Of a DNA stretch of 60,014 bases, positions 8,708-18,208 are shown piece by piece; position 1 is the first letter of the stretch; each line of letters opens with the position of its first letter. The translations under genes and the position numbers were made by a program. The notes under the pieces were generated by a model. It ran no database searches. It saw only the letters and a program-made list of their open reading frames with translations, and had not been told where the DNA came from. The DNA lies in assembly GCA_023807065.1 (NCBI GenBank), contig JAJJLU010003524.1, forward strand, positions 1 through 60,014. The letters are read 5' to 3'. This stretch comes from Isotricha intestinalis. Taxonomy: Eukaryota > Ciliophora > Litostomatea > Vestibuliferida > Isotrichidae.

Positions 8708-10432
8708 TTAATTTATAATTAATTTAATATCTGGTCTTTCTTTTTTAAATTTGTCAATTAATTTTTTCTCTTCTAAAGTAAATTCTTTTTTTTGTTCATT
8801 ATCAGAATAAGGAATAAATTCAAGAGATTTGACTTCTTCTTTTTTAATAAAAAAATTTAAAAGAAATTTAACTTTTAATTTAGGATTTAGAGAAAATGAA
8901 AATTCATATATATTATTATTAGATTCAATAGCATCAAAAATAATATTATAATTGTCCATATTAATATTCAATTGATCTAAATAAAAAGTATAAATATTTT
9001 TATTATTTCTAATAACTTTACTTAATTCTTCTAAGCTTTTATTACCTCCTTGATCATTCATAGATAAATCAAAATGATTAATTGTTTTATTGTTTATCAT
9101 TGCTCCACATACATCCTTAAAATCTTGATAATTAAGTTTACAACATCTTAAACATAAAAATTCTAAATTAACAGTTTCTATTAATTTTTTGATATAAATT
9201 CCACCACCTGTAATTTCCATAAAAGAAAGATCAATATATCTTAAATTAGGATGATTATATAAACATTTACAAACAATTTCAACTCCTTCTTTTTTAAATT
9301 GACAAACACCATTTCTTTGTAAATATAATCTTTGTAAAGTTTTATTTGTTTTTAAGAAATCAGAGAAAACTTTTATTCCTTCCAAAGATAAAAAGTTTTC
9401 AGATAAATCTAAATATCTTATTCTTTTATCTTTTATACTTTGAGTTAAATATTTTAAGTGAATATCATATAAATTTGAAGAATGTAAATCTATATATCTA
9501 ATATTATAATTTAATTCTAATAATTTTCCTATATAAAACCATCCTTTAAAATTTGAATCATTTCCATTTGAATAAAATGCAAACTTTTTTAAATTATTAT
9601 ATTTTATTAATAACTCAATCATTTCACTAAAAATTTCCATTTGAGTAATTTTTGAATTTCTTATAATTATTTTATCTATTTTTCTTGAATCATTATTTAA
9701 TTCAATTTCTGAATTATTATCACTTTCATCTTCTTTATTTGGACTTAAACAATTTGTATCAATTGAATTCATTTTATTCTTTTGTGACTTTGAAATTAGA
9801 CTATTACTTTTTTTCCAAAATAAAATTTTTTCTAATCTTTTTATTGTTTTCAATCCAATAACTTCTTCAATATAATATTCATTATCTTTATGAATAATGT
9901 CATCTGTATTATTATTATCACTATTATTATTGTATTGATTTTCATCTGTAAATTTTAAATCATCATCAGTTAAAATTGGATTTAAGAAATTTGTAAATCT
10001 TTTAAAATCTCTTAAATCTACTATTTTTTCTGAAAATATATCTTCATTGTCAAATACTTTTTTTATTAAATCTTTAGTAAAATTTTCTTCAATTGCTTCA
10101 TTAATTAATAAAATAATAATTCTTTTTAATTCTTGAATTTTATAAGGAAATAAATGTTTCATGTTTTTATAATTTTTAACTACAGGAATGTTACCTGAAA
10201 ACACATAAAATATTACATTTTTTTTTGTGTTAGGGTCTGATATTGTTGATAAAAGATTATTTGAACTTTCACTACAATCTGTAAAAAAACTATTGTTAGT
10301 ATTTTTTTCAAAAATTTCAGTTGCGGATAAATTTATTTCAAAAATTCCTTCTTCATCAGTTTTAATTAATCTATATAATTCTACAATATATTCATTTGAC
10401 ATATTTTCAGATGTAGAACAACAACCTCCCAT
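8708..10432 (-). CDS. Leucine-rich-repeat (RNI-type) protein with lipidation-type N-terminus
   Basis: 574 residues. It starts MGGCCSTSEN: Gly2 fits N-myristoylation and Cys4/Cys5 fit palmitoylation, so membrane attachment is predicted. The first 230 residues are not recognised and are acidic and Asn-rich around 165-240. From about 265 to 530 there are ribonuclease-inhibitor-type LRRs (IRYIDLHSSNLYDIHLKYL, IRYLDLSENFLSLEGIKVF, LQRLYLQRNGVCQFKKEGV, LRYIDLSFMEITGGGIYI, INHFDLSMNDQGGNKSLEEL). RNI-type LRRs are protein-binding scaffolds (for example RanGAP or NLR-like), but no GTPase-activating or NACHT signature is seen, so the partner is unknown. Its start is 156 bp from the divergent cyclin gene. 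Confidence 0.82.
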   Translation of the reverse strand: MGGCCSTSENMSNEYIVELYRLIKTDEEGIFEINLSATEIFEKNTNNSFFTDCSESSNNLLSTISDPNTKKNVIFYVFSGNIPVVKNYKNMKHLFPYKIQELKRIIILLINEAIEENFTKDLIKKVFDNEDIFSEKIVDLRDFKRFTNFLNPILTDDDLKFTDENQYNNNSDNNNTDDIIHKDNEYYIEEVIGLKTIKRLEKILFWKKSNSLISKSQKNKMNSIDTNCLSPNKEDESDNNSEIELNNDSRKIDKIIIRNSKITQMEIFSEMIELLIKYNNLKKFAFYSNGNDSNFKGWFYIGKLLELNYNIRYIDLHSSNLYDIHLKYLTQSIKDKRIRYLDLSENFLSLEGIKVFSDFLKTNKTLQRLYLQRNGVCQFKKEGVEIVCKCLYNHPNLRYIDLSFMEITGGGIYIKKLIETVNLEFLCLRCCKLNYQDFKDVCGAMINNKTINHFDLSMNDQGGNKSLEELSKVIRNNKNIYTFYLDQLNINMDNYNIIFDAIESNNNIYEFSFSLNPKLKVKFLLNFFIKKEEVKSLEFIPYSDNEQKKEFTLEEKKLIDKFKKERPDIKLIIN

Positions 10433-10588
10433 TAAAAATATTCTTTTTTTATTTCTTATAAAAAATAATTAACTTTATTTAAATGTAAAACTAATAAAAC
10501 AAATGAATATATGAATACAATTTTTTTCCTTTTTTAATTCTTTTTTTATTTCTAAAAAATCTTAAAAAAATAACTTTTTTTAATTAAA

Positions 10589-11146
10589 ATGTCAAGTTCC
10601 ACTTCAGTATCCTCTGAAGATTTTCTTCCAAAAAATCCAAATAATTTGATTAAAAAAAAAGAAAAAAATATAAATTTAATTAACTTAAACAAATCAATAT
10701 CTAATCTTTTAACTTATATTCAAAAAGAAAATTGTAAAAAAATTTCATATCAAAAAATATTAAAGTCTCAACAAAAAAGCATTTTTACATCAAAATCAAT
10801 TCCTTTAATATCAATAAAGGATTTTATCGAAAGAATAAAAAAATATATGAAAATCGAAGATAATACTTTAATATTAGGTTTAATATATATGGATAGATTC
10901 TGTGCAAAGAATTTTATAACATTAACAGAATATAATACTCATAGATTGTATTTTATTAGTGTTTTGACTGCTTTAAAATATCAAGAAGATATTTATTATA
11001 AAAATACTTTTTATGCAAAAATTTGTGGTGTAAAAGTGGAGGATTTAAATAAAATGGAATATGAATTTGTTGTCAATATGAATTTTGATTTTTATGTTAG
11101 TAGAGTTTTGTATAAAAAGTATCGAGATTCCTTAAAAGATGAGTAA
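10589..11146 (+). CDS. PHO80/P-type cyclin
   Basis: 185 residues. After a Ser/Lys-rich N-terminus of about 65 residues comes a single cyclin fold: SIKDFIERIKKYMKIEDNTL, LGLIYMDRFCAKN, RLYFISVLTALKYQEDIYYK, NTFYAKICGVKVEDLNKMEY. The sequence spacing (Y-DR-C, then RL..+..+.A.K..+D..Y.N..+A...G+...++N..E) is that of the PHO80-like cyclin family (plant CYCU/CYCP, fungal Pho80/Pcl), which activates a PHO85/CDK5-type kinase. The protein is about the usual family length. No cognate CDK is in the window. Target process cannot be told from sequence. Confidence 0.88.
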   Translation: MSSSTSVSSEDFLPKNPNNLIKKKEKNINLINLNKSISNLLTYIQKENCKKISYQKILKSQQKSIFTSKSIPLISIKDFIERIKKYMKIEDNTLILGLIYMDRFCAKNFITLTEYNTHRLYFISVLTALKYQEDIYYKNTFYAKICGVKVEDLNKMEYEFVVNMNFDFYVSRVLYKKYRDSLKDE

Positions 11147-11422
11147 ATATTATTATTATTGCTCAATAATATCTTGTTATTGTAAAAATTATAATATTTA
11201 TTTATTATAAAGAAATTTTGTTGAATAAACTTTTAAACAGTAAATTTATAAATTTTTTTTCATAATTTTATTCTAATATATATTTTTTATTTATCATTAA
11301 TAAAAAAATAGAAAAAAAAAACAATAAAAATGGAAATTATTAATTACAAAAAAATTAAATAAATTTAAATAATTAAAATCATAAAAATTCAAAAAAAAAT
11401 ATACTTAAATTAAATATCTAAA

Positions 11423-14122
11423 ATGAAGCAATATTTGGGAGCATTCATATTAAATTTTGTCTTTTTCCTCTTCATAACACTTTTAGGAGTAATGTGTTAT
11501 GCAAATCCAAATATATTTGGTTCAAAATCTTTAGGAAAATATATGAATAAATTTTGTAAAAATCCTTCAAATTCGGAAAATCTAATATGTCATAATGAAT
11601 TTAAAAAAAAAAAATTTATTTTACTTTTAGTTGATGGAGGGGCCTTTGAATCAGTAGAATTTGCTTTTAATCCTCAAAAACATAATTTATCTAAAGTATT
11701 TATTAATTATGAAACAGAATTTAAAGTGACTGGAGCTAATTTTGAAACAATGTTTACTGGGAAATTTAGTAGAAATTATAAATATAGAAGATTTGCTTTG
11801 GATAATTTTTTTTTTCAATTAAAAGAAGCAAATTACAATTTAACTTATTTAGGAGATGTAAATCCAATGTTTACATTTTTAGGAAGAGAAAAAAGTCCAG
11901 AATTGAATTCATATAGAATTAGTGTTGAAGATGTTGCTTTAAGTAATATTTGTAATGATTCATATAATATTCAAGATGAATGGGTTCAAAAATTCTTAAG
12001 AGAAAATTCAAATGAAATAGGTATACTACAAATATCAAAAAAACAATTATATGAAAAATTAGATGAATATTTTAAAAATTCAACTTTTAAAAAATTAAAT
12101 ATGACTGAATGTTTATATAGGGAATTTGATTTAAAAAATGTAGGAGAAAAATTCGGTTTAATATATTATACAACAGTAATTGATCATGAAACACATAAAT
12201 ATACTAAAAATCATTATCAAACAATGGCACAAGTATATTCATTAGATTCATATTTAGATAAATTTTATGAATTTATTAATGAAAATCCTGAATATGCTTT
12301 AATAATAGCTAGTGATCATGGAGGAAATACTTTTTCAGGTGATGATGAATTAATTTCTCATGGATATAATTATCCAGGAAATGAAGGTATTTTTATTATA
12401 TATACTAAAGAATTAAATAATAAGAAAAAAGAAAGAAATATAGAAAATATAAATAGATATCATTATGCTTCAACTATGCCTATGATAATTGATGGAATTA
12501 ATATTCCTTTAGAATGTACTGAAATGCCTTTAACTTTAGCTGATAGTCTTTTTTGGGAAAAAATTTCTGTTAATATGAAAATTGCACAAATGAATGAATA
12601 TTTTAATGTTGCTAGTGAAATTTTTCCTGGAATGAAAAAGGAGTTTAAAAAAATAATTGAAAAATTTAATGATATTGGAAAAGAAGATATTAGTTATCAA
12701 GAAAAGAAAAAAAAAATATTAAATTTACAAAATAAAAGTTTTAAAATCGTTGAAAGAAAAAGTATTCCTTTTTTTAATTATTTTTTTATGTTTATATTTT
12801 TTGTGATTACTTTTGGAAAATCTTTTCTGGAAATTTTAAGAATGAAAAATATTTTGAAAGAGAAAGATCCTAATTATAATAAAAGAGATTTTTATATAAA
12901 TATTTGTGGATTATTTTTACCTGTTTTATCATTTTTATTTTCTATTCCTTATGAAGTAGAAGATAAAATATTTTTTTTTGATACAATTAATATTGTAATT
13001 ATGCTAATTTTAGTGATAAAATCTATAGATTTGAAAAAATTAGGTTATTTCCCTTTAATTGTAATTATTTTTACAACTTTAACTAATTTTGGTTATCATG
13101 CAGAATTTTTCCATGAATTAAAAAGTTTTCTAGCTCATTATTATTATAGAAGATATGCTGAACTTCTATCTTTTTCAATTATTCTTTTATATATTTATCT
13201 GTGTTTGAATTCAGATCTTCAAAATAAATATTTTGATTTTAATCAAAAATATCCTATGTTTAAAATTTCATATATTTATTGTACTACTTTAGCTTGTTTA
13301 ATCTTTCTTTTCCATTTTACAAAACCATTTTATAGTACTGGACCTACAAGTTTATTTTTAAATAGATTAATATATGTTTTATTTGTTATATTATTTAATT
13401 TGGCTATGATTATCCCAAAAAATGAAAAAGGAAAAAAAACAAAGAAATTTGCTTTAACTAAAATATTTATTGTTTTACTTCAAACTTTTTTCATTGAAGA
13501 TGCAGATACAATATTTAATTTAGTAATATTTATTCCTTTATTTGAATATTTTGGTTATGTTTTTAAAAAAATAAAAAATAATAAAAGTAAAATTTTTCTA
13601 TGGCAATTTAATGTACTTTTCTTTGAATTATTTTATATTTTAATAAAAGGAACTCTCGATGTTAAAAGTCATCCAAATTTACCAATAAGGGAATTTAAAT
13701 TAAATGATAAAACAATTGATACATTTTTAATGGTTCAAATAGATGTTAATTATTCAATTATTTTACTTGCATTTTTATTTGAAAATACATATTTTCCGAA
13801 AGATAAGTTTATAAATTCAAAATCAATGTTAATGAGATATATTATTTATATTAGAGCAAATATTGTAAGTTCAAGTTTTATTTATACTATTGTAATCAGA
13901 AAAGTTGATAGAGAAGTTATTAAATTTATGTTTTTTACTGCTATTTATTCTCTTTTTGTTGTTTTTGATTTTGCTTATGTAATGTGCTTTTATGGTGGTT
14001 GTTGTGGTTGTCATTCAATTTGTAAACCTTTATGTAAAAAATATATTGGAGAAGAAAATATTGTTCAAATTCCTGATAATTCGGTTTCTGTGAAAGAATC
14101 TAATGAAATAAGTGAAAAATAA
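11423..14122 (+). CDS. GPI ethanolamine-phosphate transferase-like membrane protein (PIG-O/PIG-G family)
   Basis: 899 residues. One N-terminal membrane span (about 5-27) is followed by a lumenal alkaline-phosphatase-superfamily domain (about 65-340): LLLVDGGAFESVEF (metal Asp), IYYTTVIDHETHKYTKNHYQ (equivalent to the VDHxGH metal site) and IIASDHGGNTFSGDDEL (GDHG site). The C-terminal half (about 430-880) is a chain of roughly 10-12 membrane helices, with YYYRRYAELL in the middle. This is the layout of the ER enzymes that add phosphoethanolamine to GPI-anchor mannoses. The segment that normally carries the nucleophilic Thr (PTxT...TG) is KVTGANFETMFTG here, so the exact nucleophile is unclear and the enzyme is divergent. 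The tail has Cys-rich sequence CFYGGCCGCHSICKPLC. Superfamily certain; exact substrate position is not. Confidence 0.75.
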   Translation: MKQYLGAFILNFVFFLFITLLGVMCYANPNIFGSKSLGKYMNKFCKNPSNSENLICHNEFKKKKFILLLVDGGAFESVEFAFNPQKHNLSKVFINYETEFKVTGANFETMFTGKFSRNYKYRRFALDNFFFQLKEANYNLTYLGDVNPMFTFLGREKSPELNSYRISVEDVALSNICNDSYNIQDEWVQKFLRENSNEIGILQISKKQLYEKLDEYFKNSTFKKLNMTECLYREFDLKNVGEKFGLIYYTTVIDHETHKYTKNHYQTMAQVYSLDSYLDKFYEFINENPEYALIIASDHGGNTFSGDDELISHGYNYPGNEGIFIIYTKELNNKKKERNIENINRYHYASTMPMIIDGINIPLECTEMPLTLADSLFWEKISVNMKIAQMNEYFNVASEIFPGMKKEFKKIIEKFNDIGKEDISYQEKKKKILNLQNKSFKIVERKSIPFFNYFFMFIFFVITFGKSFLEILRMKNILKEKDPNYNKRDFYINICGLFLPVLSFLFSIPYEVEDKIFFFDTINIVIMLILVIKSIDLKKLGYFPLIVIIFTTLTNFGYHAEFFHELKSFLAHYYYRRYAELLSFSIILLYIYLCLNSDLQNKYFDFNQKYPMFKISYIYCTTLACLIFLFHFTKPFYSTGPTSLFLNRLIYVLFVILFNLAMIIPKNEKGKKTKKFALTKIFIVLLQTFFIEDADTIFNLVIFIPLFEYFGYVFKKIKNNKSKIFLWQFNVLFFELFYILIKGTLDVKSHPNLPIREFKLNDKTIDTFLMVQIDVNYSIILLAFLFENTYFPKDKFINSKSMLMRYIIYIRANIVSSSFIYTIVIRKVDREVIKFMFFTAIYSLFVVFDFAYVMCFYGGCCGCHSICKPLCKKYIGEENIVQIPDNSVSVKESNEISEK

Positions 14123-14394
14123 ATTATTTGTTATTTAAAATTTAAAAAATAACATTATTTAATTTTTTTGAAAGTTTTAAAAGCTTTTATGTTTTTTGTA
14201 AATTTTTATTTTTATAATAATTTAAGTATATTTGTAAATAATTTTAAATAATATGAAAAATAATTTAAAGAATAATTAAATGAATGAAGAATATTAATAT
14301 TCAAAATAAAAATCAAATTTTTTATTTTTTTAAATGTATAAAATTTTATAAAATTTCCAAAAAATCAATAAAAAATAGAAAAAAGAAAATACCT

Positions 14395-16992
14395 CTAAGG
14401 ATACTTTTCACAAATAAAATCATTTAACTCAACAAAATCATATCTTTTACTTTCATCAATTTCCAACATAGAAAGTAAAACTTGAATAAACTTCTCAGTG
14501 TATTTATTTCTAAAATGTCTTTGTAAAATTTTTCCAATTCTATTCATATCAGTAACATCTCTAACTTCATAAATAATATTAAAATTTAAACTAGCAGCAT
14601 ACATTAAACAAAAACCTAAAGAAAAAACATCACTTTTATAAGGATTATGTGTAACATCATCTTTATCTTTTTTTAATCCATCATATAAAACTGGACTCAT
14701 ATATAATTCTGTTCCTCTTAAAGTATTTAATTGTTTTGCAATTTTTGCTTCTTTTGCTTCTCCAAAATCTGCAACTTTATATGTTTTATTTTTAAATACT
14801 AATATATTTTGAGGCTTAATATCTCTATGTGCTATTTTCATTTTAGTTTGCATGAATAATAATGCATTTATTATTTGTTTTAATATATTAATTAAATCTT
14901 CTTCTTTATAATTTTTTCTTACACTTAAATGTTTTTTTATTTCATCATTCCAATCACCTAATGCTAATTCCATTAAAACATATAATGCTAAAGTTGTTGA
15001 ATCTAATATATTAACACAAATACCATAAATTTTCATTACATTTGGATGATCACAAACATATACTAATTCAAATTCTTCTTCAAAACCTTCTAATTCTTCT
15101 AAATCATGTGCTATTATCTTTTTTAATGCATATTTTTTTTTATCATGATTATTGTAAGCTTGATATATTACACCATAACTTCCTTCTCCTATTTGCTTAT
15201 ATAATGTATAATCATTTATATCAAATTTAGGTAATTTTGATTCATTTAATATTTTATTAATTTGATTTTGAAGATTTTTTGTATTTAAATTATTTATATT
15301 ATTATTATGTGTTGTTTTTGATTGCTTTATATTAATTTCTTCTTCTTCATTATTTTCATTTTTTAATGAACTTTGGGTTTTCTTATTTGAATTACTGTCT
15401 TCTTCATTATCTCTTCTTCTTCTATTAATTATTCTATCATATATATTTAATCTATTATTATTGTCTTTTTCTTCTTTCTCTTTCTCTTTTTCTTTTTTTT
15501 CTTTTTCTTCTTTTTCTTTTCTTTCTCTCTCTCTTCTTTCTCTTCTTTCTTCTCTTTCTTTTTGTCTCTCTTCTCTTTCTTTTCTCTCTTTTTCTTCTCT
15601 ATCTTTTTTTTCTTTTTCTATTCTTTCTTCTCTTTCTTTTCTTCTTCTTTCTCTTTCTTCTCTTAATTTTTTACTTCTATCATTTTCATCATTATTATTA
15701 TTCTTTTCGGTTTTTCTTAAATTTATTAAACTACTACTTACTATTTCATCATCATCATTTTCATTTTTATAAATATTTGTTCTAACATTTCTTCTATTAT
15801 TCAAATTATCATTATCATCATCATTTCTTCTTTTCTTTAATGGAGAAGCTAAAACTTCTAAACTTTTTCTTCTATAATTTTGAATGTCATTATTATTATT
15901 TGAATTCTCAATTTTCTTTAATTCTTTTTTATCTCTAAATCTACTTCCACATTTTGGACAAGTCCAAATAAATTTATCATAAAAGTTAAAAGCTTTACAT
16001 CTATCACAAACTACTATCATATTATCATTCAGTTCTCCAAAATATAAAGTTCCTTTACAATCACTTTTATGGTAAAAATTTGTAAAAAAAATATTTAATT
16101 TACAACAAGGTAATTTATTTGGATGAGCTTTTTGTTTTAAAAATAAAGTTTGTCTTATTATTTTTTTAATAATTTCATTTTCAAGTGGATTATATACAAT
16201 TGCTTCACTTCTAAAATCACTTTTACAAGCAGTACAAGTCCATAATATTCTTTCAGGTTTAGAAGTAAAATTACATTTTAAATTTAAACAAACTAACATT
16301 TTAGTTTTTAAATTTAAATATAATACTGCATGGCATTTAACACATTTCATTTTTTCATTTATTACTTTTTCACAATGATATTTTTTCCATGTTGCTGGTA
16401 ATAAATTTTTATCTTCATTTTTATTTAAAATACTTGAATAATAATCTTCATTACAATTTGAACAATGACATAATATCATTGAGCTTAAATAAACTTTATG
16501 ACAATCTGAACAAATAACATATTTAATTTCTCCATTTTCTTCAATTTGATAAAATTTACTTAAACTATTTTGACAATTATGATAAGGAATATCTTCTGTT
16601 TCAGCACAATGTTTTCTAAAATTACTTAAATATGAATTTTCATTTAATTTTCCTCTTCTATTATCTCTTTCAAAGTTTTTAAAAGCTTTGTTTAAAATTT
16701 CAAAATGATAATTATAATCTTTTTCTACATCATTATCAAAATCTGTTAAAATTTTTTCTAATGTTTCATCTTTGAGTGATTCTTCAGAATACATATCTGT
16801 TAATATTGTATTTATATTATTTGAAATATCATCTAAAAAATCTTCTTTTGATGATATTAAAATATCTTGAAACATTTCATCAAATTCAGATTCATACATT
16901 TTTTTAATTTTTTCTATTAATGCTTTTTCGTTACGAATATCTTTTTTAAACTCTGAAAATTTTCTTTTTTCGTTTTCTTCATTTGAGTCCAT
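14395..16992 (-). CDS. Zn-ribbon / coiled-coil / protein kinase (paralog A)
   Basis: 865 residues, TAG stop. Residues 1-130 are helical; about 135-355 hold a series of Cys pairs (VICSDCHKVYL, CHCSNC, KCVKCHAVLY, WTCTACKSDF, VVCDRCKAFNFYD, FIWTCPKCGSRFRD) that look like four or more zinc ribbons. A Lys/Glu/Arg-rich helix (about 430-510) leads to a C-terminal kinase domain (about 590-865): glycine loop QIGEGSYGVIY, ATP Lys in YALKKI, catalytic loop HRDIKPQNILVF, metal motif ADFGEAKE, then RGTELYMSPVLYDG in place of GTxxYMAPE, and a conserved SDVFSLG. All catalytic residues are kept, so it should be active on Ser/Thr. Head-to-head with paralog B 1.2 kb away. Ligand of the zinc ribbons unknown. 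Confidence 0.87.
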   Translation of the reverse strand: MDSNEENEKRKFSEFKKDIRNEKALIEKIKKMYESEFDEMFQDILISSKEDFLDDISNNINTILTDMYSEESLKDETLEKILTDFDNDVEKDYNYHFEILNKAFKNFERDNRRGKLNENSYLSNFRKHCAETEDIPYHNCQNSLSKFYQIEENGEIKYVICSDCHKVYLSSMILCHCSNCNEDYYSSILNKNEDKNLLPATWKKYHCEKVINEKMKCVKCHAVLYLNLKTKMLVCLNLKCNFTSKPERILWTCTACKSDFRSEAIVYNPLENEIIKKIIRQTLFLKQKAHPNKLPCCKLNIFFTNFYHKSDCKGTLYFGELNDNMIVVCDRCKAFNFYDKFIWTCPKCGSRFRDKKELKKIENSNNNNDIQNYRRKSLEVLASPLKKRRNDDDNDNLNNRRNVRTNIYKNENDDDEIVSSSLINLRKTEKNNNNDENDRSKKLREERERRRKEREERIEKEKKDREEKERKEREERQKEREERRERRERERKEKEEKEKKEKEKEKEEKDNNNRLNIYDRIINRRRRDNEEDSNSNKKTQSSLKNENNEEEEINIKQSKTTHNNNINNLNTKNLQNQINKILNESKLPKFDINDYTLYKQIGEGSYGVIYQAYNNHDKKKYALKKIIAHDLEELEGFEEEFELVYVCDHPNVMKIYGICVNILDSTTLALYVLMELALGDWNDEIKKHLSVRKNYKEEDLINILKQIINALLFMQTKMKIAHRDIKPQNILVFKNKTYKVADFGEAKEAKIAKQLNTLRGTELYMSPVLYDGLKKDKDDVTHNPYKSDVFSLGFCLMYAASLNFNIIYEVRDVTDMNRIGKILQRHFRNKYTEKFIQVLLSMLEIDESKRYDFVELNDFICEKYP

Positions 16993-18208
16993 TTTATAAT
17001 TTATATTTTTATTTTATTTTATTTTCAAATTTTTTTTTAACATTATTTAATTTATTAAATTATAGGAAATCAATTAAAATAAAATACCAATTTAAGCAAT
17101 AATAAACATTATCAAAATATTTAAAATAATCTTATTTCAAATAACAAATTTAATTTATATTTTACAGAAAATTTTTTATATAATTGATTTTTATATTAAT
17201 TATTTATATTATAAAATAATATATATTCCAAATTATATTACATTAAAATGATTAAGATTTAGAAAAAGTGTTAGATAAAAAATAGAATGATGAAATAATA
17301 AAATGAAATAAAAATTGAAGAAATGAATAAATTCCAAAAAATTAAAGTAACAACTGATACGTAGAAGTTCTATAAATAATCAACAACTTTATCTTCGCCT
17401 TTATATATTTAATTTTATTATTAACTTTTATTATTAATTTTAACATTTATCCAATATTTTATTTTTAATATAAATGTTTTAACTATTCATTACCTTTTAA
17501 TATAGTTTTTTTTGCAATTCAAAATATGTTAAAAATCTGTTATATTTTGATTTATATTATATATTCATTTGATTTTTATTTATTTTTCAAAGATTTTTTA
17601 TTTTTTGATTATTTAATTTCTAATTTTTTTTTATATATTTAATAATTTTTATATATTAATACATATAATGTGAAGAAAAAAATTATAATTATTAGAAATA
17701 AAAATATTTATATTCAAAAAAACACATAAAATAAAACTATAGAAGTTTATGATCAAAATATAATAAGAATTTTTTAATTTAATGTTTAATTTGAAAACCT
17801 ATTATAATAATGATGAAATTTTTAAAAATAGAATAAAATTATTTGATATATACAATTACAATATTATTTCAATCATAATTTTGAAAAAGAATAAAAAAAA
17901 ACAACCCAATGAAAATAATAATTTTATATCCTCAATAATATACCTTCTAATTGTAAATAAACAATTAAAATTTTTTAAATCAGATAAAAGTAAAACAAAT
18001 ATATTTAAAGATTGATAAAATATTCTTTTAATGAAAAAAATTATAAAAAAATTCTTCCCAAAAGAAATATAAATAATTTAATCATTGACTTTTATAAAGA
18101 AATCATATTTACAAAACAATAAGAATAAATAAATTCAAATTTTAATTGTATTAATTTTTCAAAAATATTTAAGTTTATAAAAAATTAAAATTAAAAAATA
18201 AAAAAAAA
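16993..18208. other. 1.2-kb spacer between head-to-head kinase genes
   Basis: This is the shared 5' region of the two divergent kinase genes. It is almost pure A/T with no tRNA-like or repeated structure that I can see. A small open frame (17782-18015) is listed separately. A short stretch after it (about 18030-18120, KILPKRNINNLIIDFYKEI in one frame) may be decayed coding sequence. Promoters for both kinases presumably lie here, but no motif stands out. Confidence 0.5.
17782..18015 (+). CDS. Doubtful small ORF, 77 aa
   Basis: ATG-initiated, ends in TGA, a stop not used by any convincing gene in this window. The product is Lys/Asn/Ile-rich (MFNLKTYYNNDEIFKNRIKL) with no recognisable motif. 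In DNA this AT-rich a 77-codon open frame is longer than average by chance, but one such frame in all the intergenic sequence here would not be surprising. It may be a relic exon. Confidence 0.15.
   Translation: MFNLKTYYNNDEIFKNRIKLFDIYNYNIISIIILKKNKKKQPNENNNFISSIIYLLIVNKQLKFFKSDKSKTNIFKD

Noticed and set aside
15461..15772. Plus-strand Ser/Phe/Leu-rich open frame
   Set aside because: Antisense of the Lys/Glu/Arg-rich coiled coil in the kinase gene; opposite-strand frames of GAA/AAA runs stay open automatically.
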